A stretch of 54,205 bases of DNA from Alphaproteobacteria bacterium (GTDB lineage: Bacteria; Pseudomonadota; Alphaproteobacteria; 16-39-46). Of this stretch, positions 27,967 through 37,450 are shown piece by piece (the stretch's first letter is position 1; the number at the start of each line of letters is the position of its first letter). The notes under the pieces are model-generated. The model saw nothing but the letters and a program-made list of their open reading frames with translations. It was not told where the DNA came from and did not search any database. A program made the position numbers and the translations under genes. The stretch lies in the NCBI GenBank assembly GCA_018401675.1, contig JAGYKM010000007.1:1-54205 (forward strand), given 5' to 3'.

Positions 27967-28635
27967 ATGACTTGGATTCTGACGGCTCTCATTGCCTCCT
28001 ATTTTTTAGGCTCTATGCCTACGGCATACTTACTCACTCACTTCTTTTTAAAAAAAGACTTACGCACCATTGGTTCTGGAAACATAGGGGCCACCAACGC
28101 CTTCCGCACAGGCCATAAATGGATTGGGATTGTAACTTTTCTAGGAGATATAGGCAAAAGCATCCTCGCCATTAGCTTAACTCTTTGGATATTTGACAAC
28201 TCTCCCTTACAAGCAATTATGGCCCTGGCGTCTTTGCTTTTGGTTTTGGTGGGACATATTTTTCCCATTTGGTTAAAACTCAAGGGCGGAAAAGGTGTGG
28301 CTCCTTTTCTGGGCGGCTCTTTTGTGCTTTTTCCTGTCATAACTTTAGGGTGTCTGGCGATATGGGGATTAATTTTTGCATCAAGCCGTATTTCTTCTTT
28401 AAGTTCTTTGGGCGCTTTATGTTTTTCACCCCTTTTGTTGTGGTTTTTTAAGCCTGATATAGTGTTTTCATCTCCCTTCTTCTATCAAAAGCTTGGCATT
28501 TTCTTTCTGTGTTGTGGGCTCATCCTTTTAAAGCATACTTCTAATATTCGCCGGCTTTTCCGAAAAGAAGAATTATCATTCTCCCCGGAATCTCATGATC
28601 AAAAGCCTCTTTCAGAAAAAAAACCAAAGTACTAA
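27967..28635 (+). CDS. plsY: glycerol-3-phosphate acyltransferase PlsY
   Basis: Membrane enzyme that acylates glycerol-3-phosphate with acyl-phosphate, the first step of phospholipid synthesis. Motifs are GSGNIGATNAFRTGHKWIG, LGDIGKSILAI and LKGGKGVAPFLG, with about five membrane segments. The frame is open from 27919, but the ATG at 27967 gives the normal MTWILTALIASYFLGSMPTA start and avoids overlap with rlmB. GGAG lies shortly upstream. A charged tail of about 30 residues follows the last helix. In relatives dprA lies between plsY and topA; here only 236 bases separate them. Confidence 0.92.
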   Translation: MTWILTALIASYFLGSMPTAYLLTHFFLKKDLRTIGSGNIGATNAFRTGHKWIGIVTFLGDIGKSILAISLTLWIFDNSPLQAIMALASLLLVLVGHIFPIWLKLKGGKGVAPFLGGSFVLFPVITLGCLAIWGLIFASSRISSLSSLGALCFSPLLLWFFKPDIVFSSPFFYQKLGIFFLCCGLILLKHTSNIRRLFRKEELSFSPESHDQKPLSEKKPKY

Positions 28636-28871
28636 AAGAGGAATGGGTATTGACAGGATAGGGTTTTTCTTCCATTGCTATGAGAAATTTTCACTAAAAA
28701 ATCGGGTTTGTATCTTAAATTTCTTACTGACTTTTCTCCCGATACTGTAGTGTTTTCTCTTCGAACCACAGTTAAAAGGGATTGAACCAACTTTTCACTT
28801 TGGTCTACTTCTCGAAATATGCGCTTATTATTAAGCGTACTATCCCTTCACAAAAAGCAGAGTTAATTTTT

Positions 28872-31375
28872 ATGAAACTTGTCATCGTTGAGTCCCCAGC
28901 CAAAGCCAAAACACTTCTTGGATACTTGGGGAGCGACTATAAAATATTAGCCAGCTATGGTCATATCCGAGACCTTCCTTCCAAGGATGGATCGGTCAAT
29001 CCCGATGACAACTTCGCCATGCAGTGGGAAACGTCCGCAAGGTCAAAAAAAGTGCTCTCGGAAATTCAATCAGCAGCTAAAAAAGCGAGTGCTCTCTATC
29101 TCGCTACCGACCCTGATAGGGAGGGAGAGGCTATTTCTTGGCATATCTATGAGATTCTCAAAATATAAAATGCCTTCCCAAAGAAACGAAACGTATTGTC
29201 TTTCATGAAGTTACAAAAGGGGCCCTTCTTGAGGCTCTTGAGCATCCTAGAGACATTAACAACGATCTGGTAGACGCTTACTTAGCACGGCGTGCTCTTG
29301 ACTACTTAGTGGGCTTTACGCTTTCGCCTATATTGTGGAGAAAACTTCCAGGAAGCCGGTCTGCAGGTCGCGTTCAATCTGTGGCTTTGAGGCTCATTAC
29401 AGAACGTGAAGCTGAGATCGAAATTTTTCTGCCTCAAGAATATTGGTCTATCGATGGACTCATGAAAACAGCCTCAGACATAAAGATTAAAAGCCGTCTT
29501 GTGCTTCTCGATGGAAAAAAACTTGAAAAGTTTTCTCTCCCCAATCAAGAAATGGCTTTCAATGCCCGCGACTTAATTTCTTCTTATGATGATTACGCTA
29601 TTAAAAGCGTAAAGAAAAAAGAAGTTCAGCGTCATCCAACGGCCCCTTTTACCACGTCAACCTTGCAACAAGAAGCCTCTCGAAAGTTAGGATTCTCTGC
29701 ATCCCGAACCATGCGTGTGGCACAAAGTCTTTATGAAGGCATTAGTTTAGGAGGCCAATCGGTAGGTCTTATCACCTATATGAGAACCGATAGCGTAACT
29801 CTTTCCCAATCGGCCGTCACAGCCATGAGATCATCTATTGAATCTCACTACGGAAAGAACTATGTCTCCCCCACTCAGCGGGTCTATAAAACGAAGGCTC
29901 GTAATGCCCAAGAAGCCCATGAAGGTATTCGTCCGACTCTTTTTGATAAAAGCCCCAGTGAGATTAACCGTTTTTTATCATCTGATGAAGCCAAGTTGTA
30001 CGGCCTCATTTGGAAACGCACTTTAGCCTCTCAAATGTCCAGTGCGCGCTATAATCAAGTGGCTATCGACATAATGAATGGCCCAGAAACTATAGGATTT
30101 CGTGCTAATGGCAGCACGCTTCTGTTCGATGGCTTTTTAAAAGTGTACGAAGAAGGATCGGATTCAGGGGATAAACCTAACGTCTCTTCGGGACTTTTGG
30201 AGGGAGAATCAGAAAAAACCCTTCCTCCCTTAGAGGAAGGACAAGCTATGAAGCTCACTGAGGTTCTGCCCGCTCAGCATTTTACCGAACCGCCCCCTCG
30301 TTTTACTGAAGCCAGTCTTGTAAAACGATTGGAAGAACTAGGCATTGGTCGCCCTTCTACTTATGCAAGCATTATTCACGTGCTTCAACAACGTAATTAT
30401 GTACGGCTGACGAACAAGCAGTTTATTCCTGAAGAACGGGGGATAATAGTTACCACCTTTTTGGAGAGCTTTTTCTCTCAATTTGTCGCCTATTCTTTTA
30501 CGGCAGGATTGGAAGATAAGTTAGACTTGGTCTCTGAAGGTGCTTTGGAATGGAAGGATTTGTTATCCGGATTTTGGGGGCCCTTAAAGGAAAACTCAGA
30601 CCAAACCAAAACCTTACGCATAACTGAAGTCATTGATCTTTTAGAAGAAAAGCTTGAAACTCATTTATTCCCCACCAATAAAGAAGGCGTCTCGCCTCGC
30701 AAATGTACCCATTGCGATGACGGTAAACTGTCTCTCAAACTCGGCAAATTCGGCGCTTTTATTGGATGTTCAAATTACCCCACCTGCCGTTATACAAAGC
30801 CTATTGGGGAGGATGCTATAGAAGGTGAAGCCTCTGAGGCCGACACGGCTTTATATCCTAAAGCCTTAGGAACCCACCCTGAGCTAGGCACTGAGATCTC
30901 CTTACGTAAAGGCCCTTATGGCCCTTACGTACAAGTTGAACCCACCCAACCTAAAGAAAAACCCAAACGTATGGCGTTGCCGAAAGGCGTTTCCTTGGAT
31001 GACGTCACGTACCTTATGGCTTTGGACTTACTCTCCTTGCCCCGGCAGCTGGGAACTTACCCGGACTCTGAAGATCCAGTGGTGGTGGGTATTGGAAGAT
31101 TTGGGCCCTATATTAAACATCAGACGCGGTTTGTTTCCATTAAGGGCGACTATGATGTTACCACCATATCTTTGGATGAAGCTGTGAAGATTCTTTCTGA
31201 AACGCCTATAAAACCAAAAAAAGAGATCTCTCAAAAAGCCGTTTCCTCCAAAGAAACGTCTGCAGCCCCTAAGGCAAAAAAAACCACCGCAAAAGCCACC
31301 TCGTCTGGCACAAAAAAGAAAAAAGCCGTTTCAAAAAAAACCGCTAAACCCAAAGTGAAAAAGCCTGCTGAGTAA
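28872..31375 (+). pseudogene. topA: DNA topoisomerase I, one frameshift
   Basis: The start MKLVIVESPAKAKTLLGYLG and Toprim residues YLATDPDREGEAISWHIYE are in one frame, which ends with a TAA at 29166-29168 (EILKI). From about 29165 the next frame (-1) continues without loss: KRIVFHEVTKGALLEAL, then the long frame from 29309. That includes VGLITYMRTDSVTLSQ with the catalytic Tyr, a C-terminal C4 zinc ribbon (CTHCDDGKLSL with GCSNYPTC) and a Lys-rich tail of about 50 residues. A single base added in CAAAATAT would restore one protein. TopA is normally essential, so sequence error, slippage or programmed frameshift should be weighed against true loss. Confidence 0.85.
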
Positions 31376-31521
31376 ATTGGAGGAAGATTTTTTTTGTGCC
31401 GATAATACCCTTATCTAGAACTCTTGTGCTTGAGGTGCGCCTGTCTTTTTCCGCCCGAAAATGAATGCATTTATTGATCGTTATTCCCGCTTATGAATTT
31501 TCTGCCAGGGTTTCTGGGGTG

Positions 31522-31530
31522 TGCTATAAT
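31522..31530 (+). promoter_or_regulatory. extended -10 promoter before the ubiquitin-like gene
   Basis: TGCTATAAT is a perfect extended -10 element (TGN followed by TATAAT at 31525-31530). Transcription would begin near 31537, ahead of an AAGGAGGG site at 31551-31558. No clear -35 box is needed with this form, and none is obvious. Confidence 0.6.
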
Positions 31531-31573
31531 AATAAAAGAACATGAACAAGAAGGAGGGCTTAGGAAAAAATAT

Positions 31574-31940
31574 GTGTATCTAGCGGTGGTAAGCGCACTT
31601 TTCTTTGTGAATAGTGGACACGCTATGACCATATACGCAAAAATGCTCACAGGGCAAACCGTTACTCCCCAGGCCATGCCCTCAGATACAGTACTAAGTT
31701 TGAAACAACAAATAGAGTATCATATAGGCGATCCCCCCACCCAGCAGCGTTTAGTTTATTCAAGACTCGCCCCTAGATAATACAAAAACCTTAAGTTACT
31801 ATTATATCAAGAATAAATCAACGATTGCACTAGCTATTGATTATGGTACCAAATGGGTCAGACCTTACACTAAGCCTTCGAGACGGCGTCTGATCTTTCA
31901 AGAGGGAGTCAGAAGTAGGCTTCTTGGTGAAGACAGTTAA
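31574..31940 (+). CDS. secreted ubiquitin-like protein (one frameshift)
   Basis: Reading starts in a hydrophobic leader (YLAVVSALFFVNSGHA) that ends in an AxA-like site directly before a Met. What follows aligns with eukaryotic ubiquitin from residue 1: MTIYAKMLTGQTVT, then PSDTVLSLKQQIEYHIGDPP, then TQQRLVYS, equivalent to the PSDT, IPPDQQRLIF region. At four C (31770-31773) the frame stops; with three C it continues LDNTKTLSYYYIKNKSTIALA, matching the [21 protein letters not shown] end of ubiquitin. The C-terminal diglycine is absent; the next residues are IDYGTKWVRPYTK, with about 30 more to a TAA at 31940. Start is uncertain: GTG 31574 with AAGGAGGG 15 bases upstream, or a frameshifted ATG at 31542. 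Bacteroides fragilis has a comparable secreted ubiquitin, so the concept has precedent. Confidence 0.8.
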
Positions 31941-32526
31941 GCTGTGCGATCCTATACATCATTTGCATTTTAATAAGAAAAAAGCGCATGCACTGACGAG
32001 GGTTTTCAACGCCTCAAGTCTCCATCTTTGGAAAATGAGGTTTTCTTTCCTGGCTCATCTTTTAATTTTTTCGGGATTTTTGAATTATTTTTCACATAAA
32101 CACCTATATTCACGGTAAAATTGACCCTAAATAGGGCTTGAAGGAAAAGTTCTTGAGTCCTTTATTGGATTGGGTTCTGATGAAAAAATAAGAGATGAAG
32201 ATTTTGAGAAAAAGATTTAACAGAGGATGTTGGCAAGGATATTCTGCCATTTTTTGAGAGGATGAAGAGCAAAAGGTAAAAACTTCATCAAAAAATAGTT
32301 ATACCTTTCGCGATTGAAGAGTTGGTGTTGTGAGATGGCAACGACCAAGTTAAATTTCTGAAAAAACCGAGACGGAAAAAAAATAATGAGTAGTATCTGA
32401 CTGAAAATATAGATATAAATCTGTATGGAACGATTTCTGAGCTCATCTGCGCTAAAATAAGCCATGGTTTTAACTTTTTAGCGTATTTCTTTGACGACCA
32501 AAAATTTTTACCTTCTAAAGAATCAA
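31941..32526. other. AT-rich stretch without a recognisable gene
   Basis: About 590 bases with many stops. Short plus-strand pieces such as FIGLGSDEKIRDEDFEKKI near 32160-32215 could be the end of another decayed gene, but nothing connects them. A minus-strand frame of 82 codons (32217-32465) is of low complexity and unconvincing. Confidence 0.4.
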
Positions 32527-32612
32527 TCAGGCGCTTTCACGAACGTGCCACCGCGCTTTATGAGCACCCGCAATCACCGCCCCTGGCCCTTCCTCTCTTA
32601 TGGCCCCAGTTA

Positions 32613-33030
32613 CTACATCGGCGGTCTGCCCCCGATGCGGTGCCTGTGAGCCCATATTAAGACCTCGTGCTTTTGTTTTTCGGCCGCGTCCCAAGCCTTC
32701 ACACGCTGCTCCTGCAACCATAAATACAACTCTTCCTCATGCGTCAGAGGAGTTCTCGCATTGTGGGACGCCGTCGTGACCCCATACGCATCCCCTCTCT
32801 CTGTGGGCTCAGCTGCTTCTGCGCCGCTTGGCACAGCAAGTCGCTTTCTTGCGAAAAGATCATCCTGCCCCCCCAAGATCGATTGCCTGTGTAGCGCTGT
32901 CGGTGCTGAGGCGTGTCCCTTGCGTCCGTGAGACCCCGATGCCCTTCACCGCATTACGTCCGGCGTATGAGCACACAACATACCCCATTACTACCACAAG
33001 AACACCTAGCGAAATTACTGTCTTATTCAT
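32613..33030 (-). pseudogene. GC-rich secreted protein gene interrupted at a G7 tract
   Basis: From ATG 33030, preceded by AAGGAG, it encodes a signal peptide (MNKTVISLGVLVVVMGYVV, then CSYAG) and a polar mature part. At seven G (32868-32874) the frame ends within a few codons (GGAG, TGA). With six G it runs on through DDLFARKRLAVPSGAEAAEP and ELYLWLQEQRVKAWDAAEKQ to a TAG at 32613. A second G5 tract near 32632 would switch it into a third frame that stays open to 32527. I do not recognise the protein. Local GC content is clearly higher than in the surroundings, which suggests transfer. The homopolymer could be a phase-variation switch, an error, or decay. Confidence 0.55.
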
Positions 33031-33219
33031 CTCCAGACTCCTTTGTTTAGATTATTTTATAATTACTTTTTTACCGTCAAGTACTCATGACAAAAAAACT
33101 TGAGAAACCAGACAAACTTCTTCTGGGTCGCTTGTCTCGCAAACGATCGATCAAGCGGTGACTATAATTTGTAAATCCTCCCAATACCTTTCTTTAGACT
33201 CTTTGACCTAAACCTTATG

Positions 33220-33712
33220 TTAGATTTTGACGTGGTCTTTGACAATTTTTTCAAGTACTTTTTCCAACTCATCTTGAGGCAATGGCACGTAATCTTTTTG
33301 AAGTTCATAGGTAATTTTATTTTTTACGTGGTCGGAAAATTCTTGGTTCAAGAGCCCATGAAAATGAGGGGCAGCACGCGCAATAAGAGTGGTATATTTA
33401 TGCTGTTGTGAAGTCCCTGAAAGTCGCCACTTCTTTTGCAAAAATGACCTGTTCTTTTTCATGAGGATCTAGGTCAGGCATAAACTTTCCGCGAGAAGAC
33501 CCCATAGGCGCATTATAACGGCCCAATTTATCCGAAGAGAGATCATGAGATTTTAAACGGCTTTCCTCATGAGTCATTACTTTAATTAATTTGTAGTCCT
33601 TATGATTTTTTTCTTCAGGATTTTCAGCTTGATATATGAGAGCCCGTGCCGCATTGGCGATTAAGATCATGTGATTTCTTGTTTCATTATGAGATACTCC
33701 GAAAATTAACAT
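33220..33712 (-). pseudogene. host-attachment protein family gene, one frameshift
   Basis: The first frame (33712 to 33398) reads MILIANAARALIYQAENPEE, DLSSDKLGRYNAPMGSSRG and DLDPHEKEQVIFAKEVATF. The second (33462 to 33220) continues TSQQHKYTTLIARAAPHFHG, then LLNQEFSDHVKNKITYEL, then the end VPLPQDELEKVLEKIV. Together this is the family annotated as protein required for attachment to host cells (PF10116), about 150 residues. The shift lies near TTTCAGGGACTTC (about 33440). Met at 33670 is the more natural start. The biochemical role of the family is uncertain; it was named from Agrobacterium attachment mutants. Confidence 0.75.
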
Positions 33713-34015
33713 CTACAAGTAAGTATACAGTAAGTTTATTAAAAACGAAATTTTAAATACATAAGTTTTAAGAATTGCCAATACTAATAGATTAGTAATA
33801 ATATGTTATCGATTATAAATATTATATAAAAACCGTCTATGTTAAGATTATTTCCACCTCAGGGCTCTTACGAAATCACTTTTTCAAAAAAGCCTTATCC
33901 ATGCCATTTGTCTTAAAAGAAAACAGATAACGTCCTTTCCATACCGCCTTATTTCCTCTACCATAGGGAATAAGTCTTTAGACCCATTTTACACCAGATT
34001 GTCTCTTATAGAGCT
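33713..34015. other. AT-rich intergenic region before rnr
   Basis: About 300 bases, very AT-rich from 33720 to 33850, between the host-attachment gene (minus) and rnr (plus). It should carry divergent promoters. No open frame or strong hairpin was seen. Confidence 0.4.
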
Positions 34016-35965
34016 ATGTCTGGTTTTTACAAGGAAACACATATGCCGCCTCACGGACAAAAACGTCCTCCCTTCAGGCTCAAAATTGACAAGTCTACAA
34101 AACCATCAAGCCCCAAAGAACAAAAAACTTGCCTGGCTCTTTATAGAGACTTGAGTAAAAAACCTGAAGGTAAAATCAAAGCTTACGGGATTTTATATCC
34201 TTTGAATCGTGAGCCCCGGAACCCACTTTTTTTATCTACACCTCCCAAAGAATCTCTTACTTCAGGCGATATCGTCCGCATTACCTATACGCCCCCTCCC
34301 AGAGCTGCCAACCGAGTGTGTCAAGCCAATGCAACGGTTATTGAAAAACTCGGCTCGGAATCCGATCCTCATTTTTTTAGTCTGCTCGCCGCTTTATCGG
34401 CACAGATTCCTTCAGCTTTTTCTGCTAAGACCTTGCAAGAAGCCTCAGGAATGACTTTACCCTCCCTAAAGGGGTATGAGGATCTCACAGCTCTCCCTTT
34501 TGTCACTATTGATGACGAAACGGCCCGGGATTTTGATGATGCCGTGTGGGCATCCCATGACACGACGCCGGCCAACATAGGCGGCTACGTTTTAAAAGTG
34601 GCTATTGCTGACGTGAGTTATTTTGTGCGACCTGGAACGGCTTTAGACGCTGACGCTTATCTTAGGGGCAACTCTACTTATTTTCCAACTCATATGCTTC
34701 CCATGCTACCAGAGATTCTCTCAACAGATTTGTGCTCCTTAAAACCCCACGTAAACCGCCCTACCCTGGTAGCTACCTTGACCATTGATAAAGAGGGTAT
34801 CTTAAAGGCCTGGCGTTTTGATAGAGCCATGATTCAGTCTCATGGGCGGCTCACCTATAAGCAAGTTCAATCCTATTATAATGCGTATATCACCCCTAAG
34901 AAGCCCTCTGATCCCAAAGACCCAACTCCAGATATAAGCTCTTTGCCCCAGGTTGTTCAAAACCTTATTCCCGTGTTGTATGACACCTACAAGACCCTGC
35001 GAGCTCAACGCAGCGCCCGAGGCACTTTGGATTTTGAACTCCCAGACCCGCGCCTAACCGTTGATCCTGAGACCCAAGCGGTGAGCGTTAGCTTAAGTGA
35101 GCCATTGGATAGTCACAAGCTAATCGAAGAATTTATGGTAACTGCCAACAGAGCCGCTGCCTTATGTTTAGAGAATTCTCCCTTAGAAACCCTTTTTCGG
35201 ATTCATCCAGAACCCTCTGAAGAAAAACAAACTGAGCTTCGGCGCCTCCTAGAGTCTTTAGGGCTAGAAGGTTACCTTACGAAAAAGATCACTCCAAAGG
35301 TTTTTTCGGAAATTTTGGATAAAACATCCAATCTCCCCACAAAAGAGTTTATTCACATGCTTCTGTTGCGTATGCAAAGCCAAGCTTTGTATCATCCAGA
35401 TAATCAAGGCCATTTCGGCCTCAATTTATCCCACTATGCCCACTTTACTTCCCCCATACGCCGCTATGCTGATCTGCTCGTCCACCGCGGTCTTATCAGT
35501 CATCTGGGGTTAGGCCCAGGCAACTGGAAAAAAGAGCCTTCTGAAAAGGATTACGAGACTTTTGGGGCTCATCTCTCCCAGACAGAAAAACGGTCTACTC
35601 AGGCCGAAAGAGAAGCCTTTCAACGATACGTCATTTCTTCTCTCCAAGACAGAAAAGGAGAGAAGCTAAAAGGAACGATCAATGGCGTCCACAAGTCAGG
35701 ATTGTTTATTACCGCCCAAGACACCTATGCTGACGGATTTTTACCCTTACGGTACTTACCTAAAGATGTCTATTATCTCAGTGAAGAAACCCACACTCTT
35801 AAAGGAAGACATCACACTTTCCACCTAGGCGATATGGTAGACGTAAAGCTCGAAGAAGCCAATCCTTACAGTCGCTCCTTGATTTTTTCTATGGGTGAAA
35901 AATCGAAAGAAAAAAGGAAAAAGAAGGCTTCGTCCAAAAAGAAATATAAAGCTAAAAAGGCTTAG
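34016..35965 (+). CDS. rnr: ribonuclease R (RNB family)
   Basis: 649 codons; the ATG at 34043, preceded by AAGGA, is the better start. RNase R degrades structured RNA from the 3' end. The catalytic RNB core begins VTIDDETARDFDDAVWAS with the metal-binding Asp residues, then KVAIADVSYFVRPGTALD and LPMLPEILSTDLCSL. HYAHFTSPIRRYADLLVHRG is the conserved end of the core. A C-terminal S1 domain (GTINGVHKSGLFITA) and a Lys-rich tail follow. The N-terminal cold-shock domains are shorter than in most bacteria (total about 640 against 700-800). The end overlaps the convergent methyltransferase by 14 bases. Confidence 0.93.
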   Translation: MSGFYKETHMPPHGQKRPPFRLKIDKSTKPSSPKEQKTCLALYRDLSKKPEGKIKAYGILYPLNREPRNPLFLSTPPKESLTSGDIVRITYTPPPRAANRVCQANATVIEKLGSESDPHFFSLLAALSAQIPSAFSAKTLQEASGMTLPSLKGYEDLTALPFVTIDDETARDFDDAVWASHDTTPANIGGYVLKVAIADVSYFVRPGTALDADAYLRGNSTYFPTHMLPMLPEILSTDLCSLKPHVNRPTLVATLTIDKEGILKAWRFDRAMIQSHGRLTYKQVQSYYNAYITPKKPSDPKDPTPDISSLPQVVQNLIPVLYDTYKTLRAQRSARGTLDFELPDPRLTVDPETQAVSVSLSEPLDSHKLIEEFMVTANRAAALCLENSPLETLFRIHPEPSEEKQTELRRLLESLGLEGYLTKKITPKVFSEILDKTSNLPTKEFIHMLLLRMQSQALYHPDNQGHFGLNLSHYAHFTSPIRRYADLLVHRGLISHLGLGPGNWKKEPSEKDYETFGAHLSQTEKRSTQAEREAFQRYVISSLQDRKGEKLKGTINGVHKSGLFITAQDTYADGFLPLRYLPKDVYYLSEETHTLKGRHHTFHLGDMVDVKLEEANPYSRSLIFSMGEKSKEKRKKKASSKKKYKAKKA

Positions 35966-36713
35966 AGGCAATAAGCCCTACGCTTTCTCTCCCATCGTAC
36001 TGCCATTCTACAGGCCAGTTCGGTCGCGAGATATACTCTATATGATCTATAATAAAATCATATTCCTTGAAAACTCTTTCTAGGGTGATCTTGTCAAAAA
36101 CATGGATTTTCTCCGGGAGGAATACTTGTATTTCACCTGACGGTTTAAACCGTGAGCTGGGCATCACGCCAGGCCATTTTGCTCCCCCACCCTTCTGCGC
36201 TTCAAATACTGGAATCACCAGCTTTAAACACTCTATGTAGGGGGACATCACCACCACAAAAACTTTTCCCCCAGGCAGTAGCCAGGAATGTATTTTTTGA
36301 AGAGCCTCTTTTAGCTGTCGCGGCCTTAAAAAATGGAGAACATTTGAGGCAAATATGCCGCTGAGACTCGCTTCTGGAAAATCAAGCTGTTCTGGAAAAC
36401 GGCCCACTTTAAGGGTTAGACCTGGGGCTAAGTCTGAAGTCACCCGTTGAGTAAGGATCTCCAAGTGTTGAGGACTTAAATCATTGGCAATTACACAAGC
36501 CCCCCTTTGAAGAGCTTTGAGTGCCGCGAATCCATAAGCCGCTCCAATATCAAGGACCGGTTTTTCTTGGGCGCCCGCCCATTCAACAAAAGCTTCCCCT
36601 ATGATGGTTATATCCTGGTAGGAAAATCCCATACCATTCAAAGTGGCATAGATGCCTTCATTTTCATGGGCAAAAGCACACTCAAGGGAGAGCTTTGGCA
36701 TAAAAGACCTCAT
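35952..36713 (-). CDS. class I SAM-dependent methyltransferase
   Basis: 253 residues with a Rossmann-fold methyltransferase core. Motif I is PVLDIGAAYGFAALKALQ, the acidic residue after strand 2 is in CVIANDLSPQHLEIL, and motif IV is near SLSGIFASNVLHFLRPRQL. LLPGGKVFVVVMSPYIE is motif VI-like. The ending PVEWQYDGRESVGLIASKP is probably substrate-specific. The target cannot be told from sequence; small molecules or lipids are as likely as proteins. No linked gene suggests a pathway. The frame is intact. Confidence 0.8.
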   Translation of the reverse strand: MRSFMPKLSLECAFAHENEGIYATLNGMGFSYQDITIIGEAFVEWAGAQEKPVLDIGAAYGFAALKALQRGACVIANDLSPQHLEILTQRVTSDLAPGLTLKVGRFPEQLDFPEASLSGIFASNVLHFLRPRQLKEALQKIHSWLLPGGKVFVVVMSPYIECLKLVIPVFEAQKGGGAKWPGVMPSSRFKPSGEIQVFLPEKIHVFDKITLERVFKEYDFIIDHIEYISRPNWPVEWQYDGRESVGLIASKPF

Positions 36714-36833
36714 CTATGTTAAAAGCTGGAAAAATAAACCTGATCGTAAGTTCTCTGAAGGTCACTCACCCCATCACAAGCAAAGGCAGTTTATACCCCA
36801 ACACTTTTCTTTTTCAATAGCCTTTAAATATAA

Positions 36834-37429
36834 TCAGTTATTTTTTTTGGGGGTAAAATTCTCCCCTGTCTTAAAGTGAAGACGACAAACGGCTACGTAC
36901 CGCTCATTCCCTCCTACCTCTATTTGCTCCCCCTCTCGGACCACTTTACCAGACTCATCGATTCGCAAGTTCATAGTGGCTTTTCTCCCACAATGACAAA
37001 TGGTTTTAATTTCTACTAAATGCTCAGCCAGAGCCAATAAGTACTGACTTCCTTCAAATGGTTCGCCTTGAAAATCTGACCGCAAACCATAAGTCAGTAC
37101 AGGAATATCCAAAAAATCCACCACATCAGCCAATTGCATAACTTGAACTTTTGTCAAGAACTGGGCTTCATCAATAAGGATACAACTTATTTTTCCCAAC
37201 TGTTCTATTTTTTTTATATAGAAAAAGAAATTAAAAGTTGGATCAAATGATATGGCTGTAGAATGAAGTCCAATCCTTGAAACAATATGACCGCTGTCAT
37301 ACCTCGTATCAATGCTTGGGGTAAATAAAACTGTCCGTAAGTCTCTTTCATTATAGTTATAATTCGACTGCAACAGAGTTGTTGTCTTTCCTGCATTCAT
37401 CGCAGAATAATAAAAATGAAGTTTGCCAT
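36834..37429 (-). CDS. tdk: thymidine kinase, frameshift at codon 3
   Basis: TK1-type kinase of the thymidine salvage pathway. The natural start MAKLHFYYSAMNAGKTTTLL begins at ATG 37429, but one A is missing after ATGGCAAA, so the open frame only resumes at the Met inside the P-loop (37400, 188 codons). Other motifs are complete: ILIDEAQFL (Walker B), LTYGLRSDFQGEPFEGSQ, and the zinc Cys in CHCGRK and VCRLHF. Without the first strand and P-loop residues the protein should be inactive, unless the base loss is a sequence error. The rnj stop lies 21 bases upstream, so both are probably on one transcript. Confidence 0.8.
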
Positions 37430-37450
37430 GATTTCCTTTTTCAAAAAGCT

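Noticed and set aside
29155..29175. Programmed -1 frameshift in topA
   Set aside because: The bases do not form a standard X-XXY-YYZ slippery heptamer in the right frame, and no downstream stimulatory hairpin is evident. Error or simple slippage is more likely.
32217..32465. 82-codon minus-strand frame
   Set aside because: Low-complexity, Ile/Tyr/Phe-rich translation of AT-rich sequence with no ribosome site.
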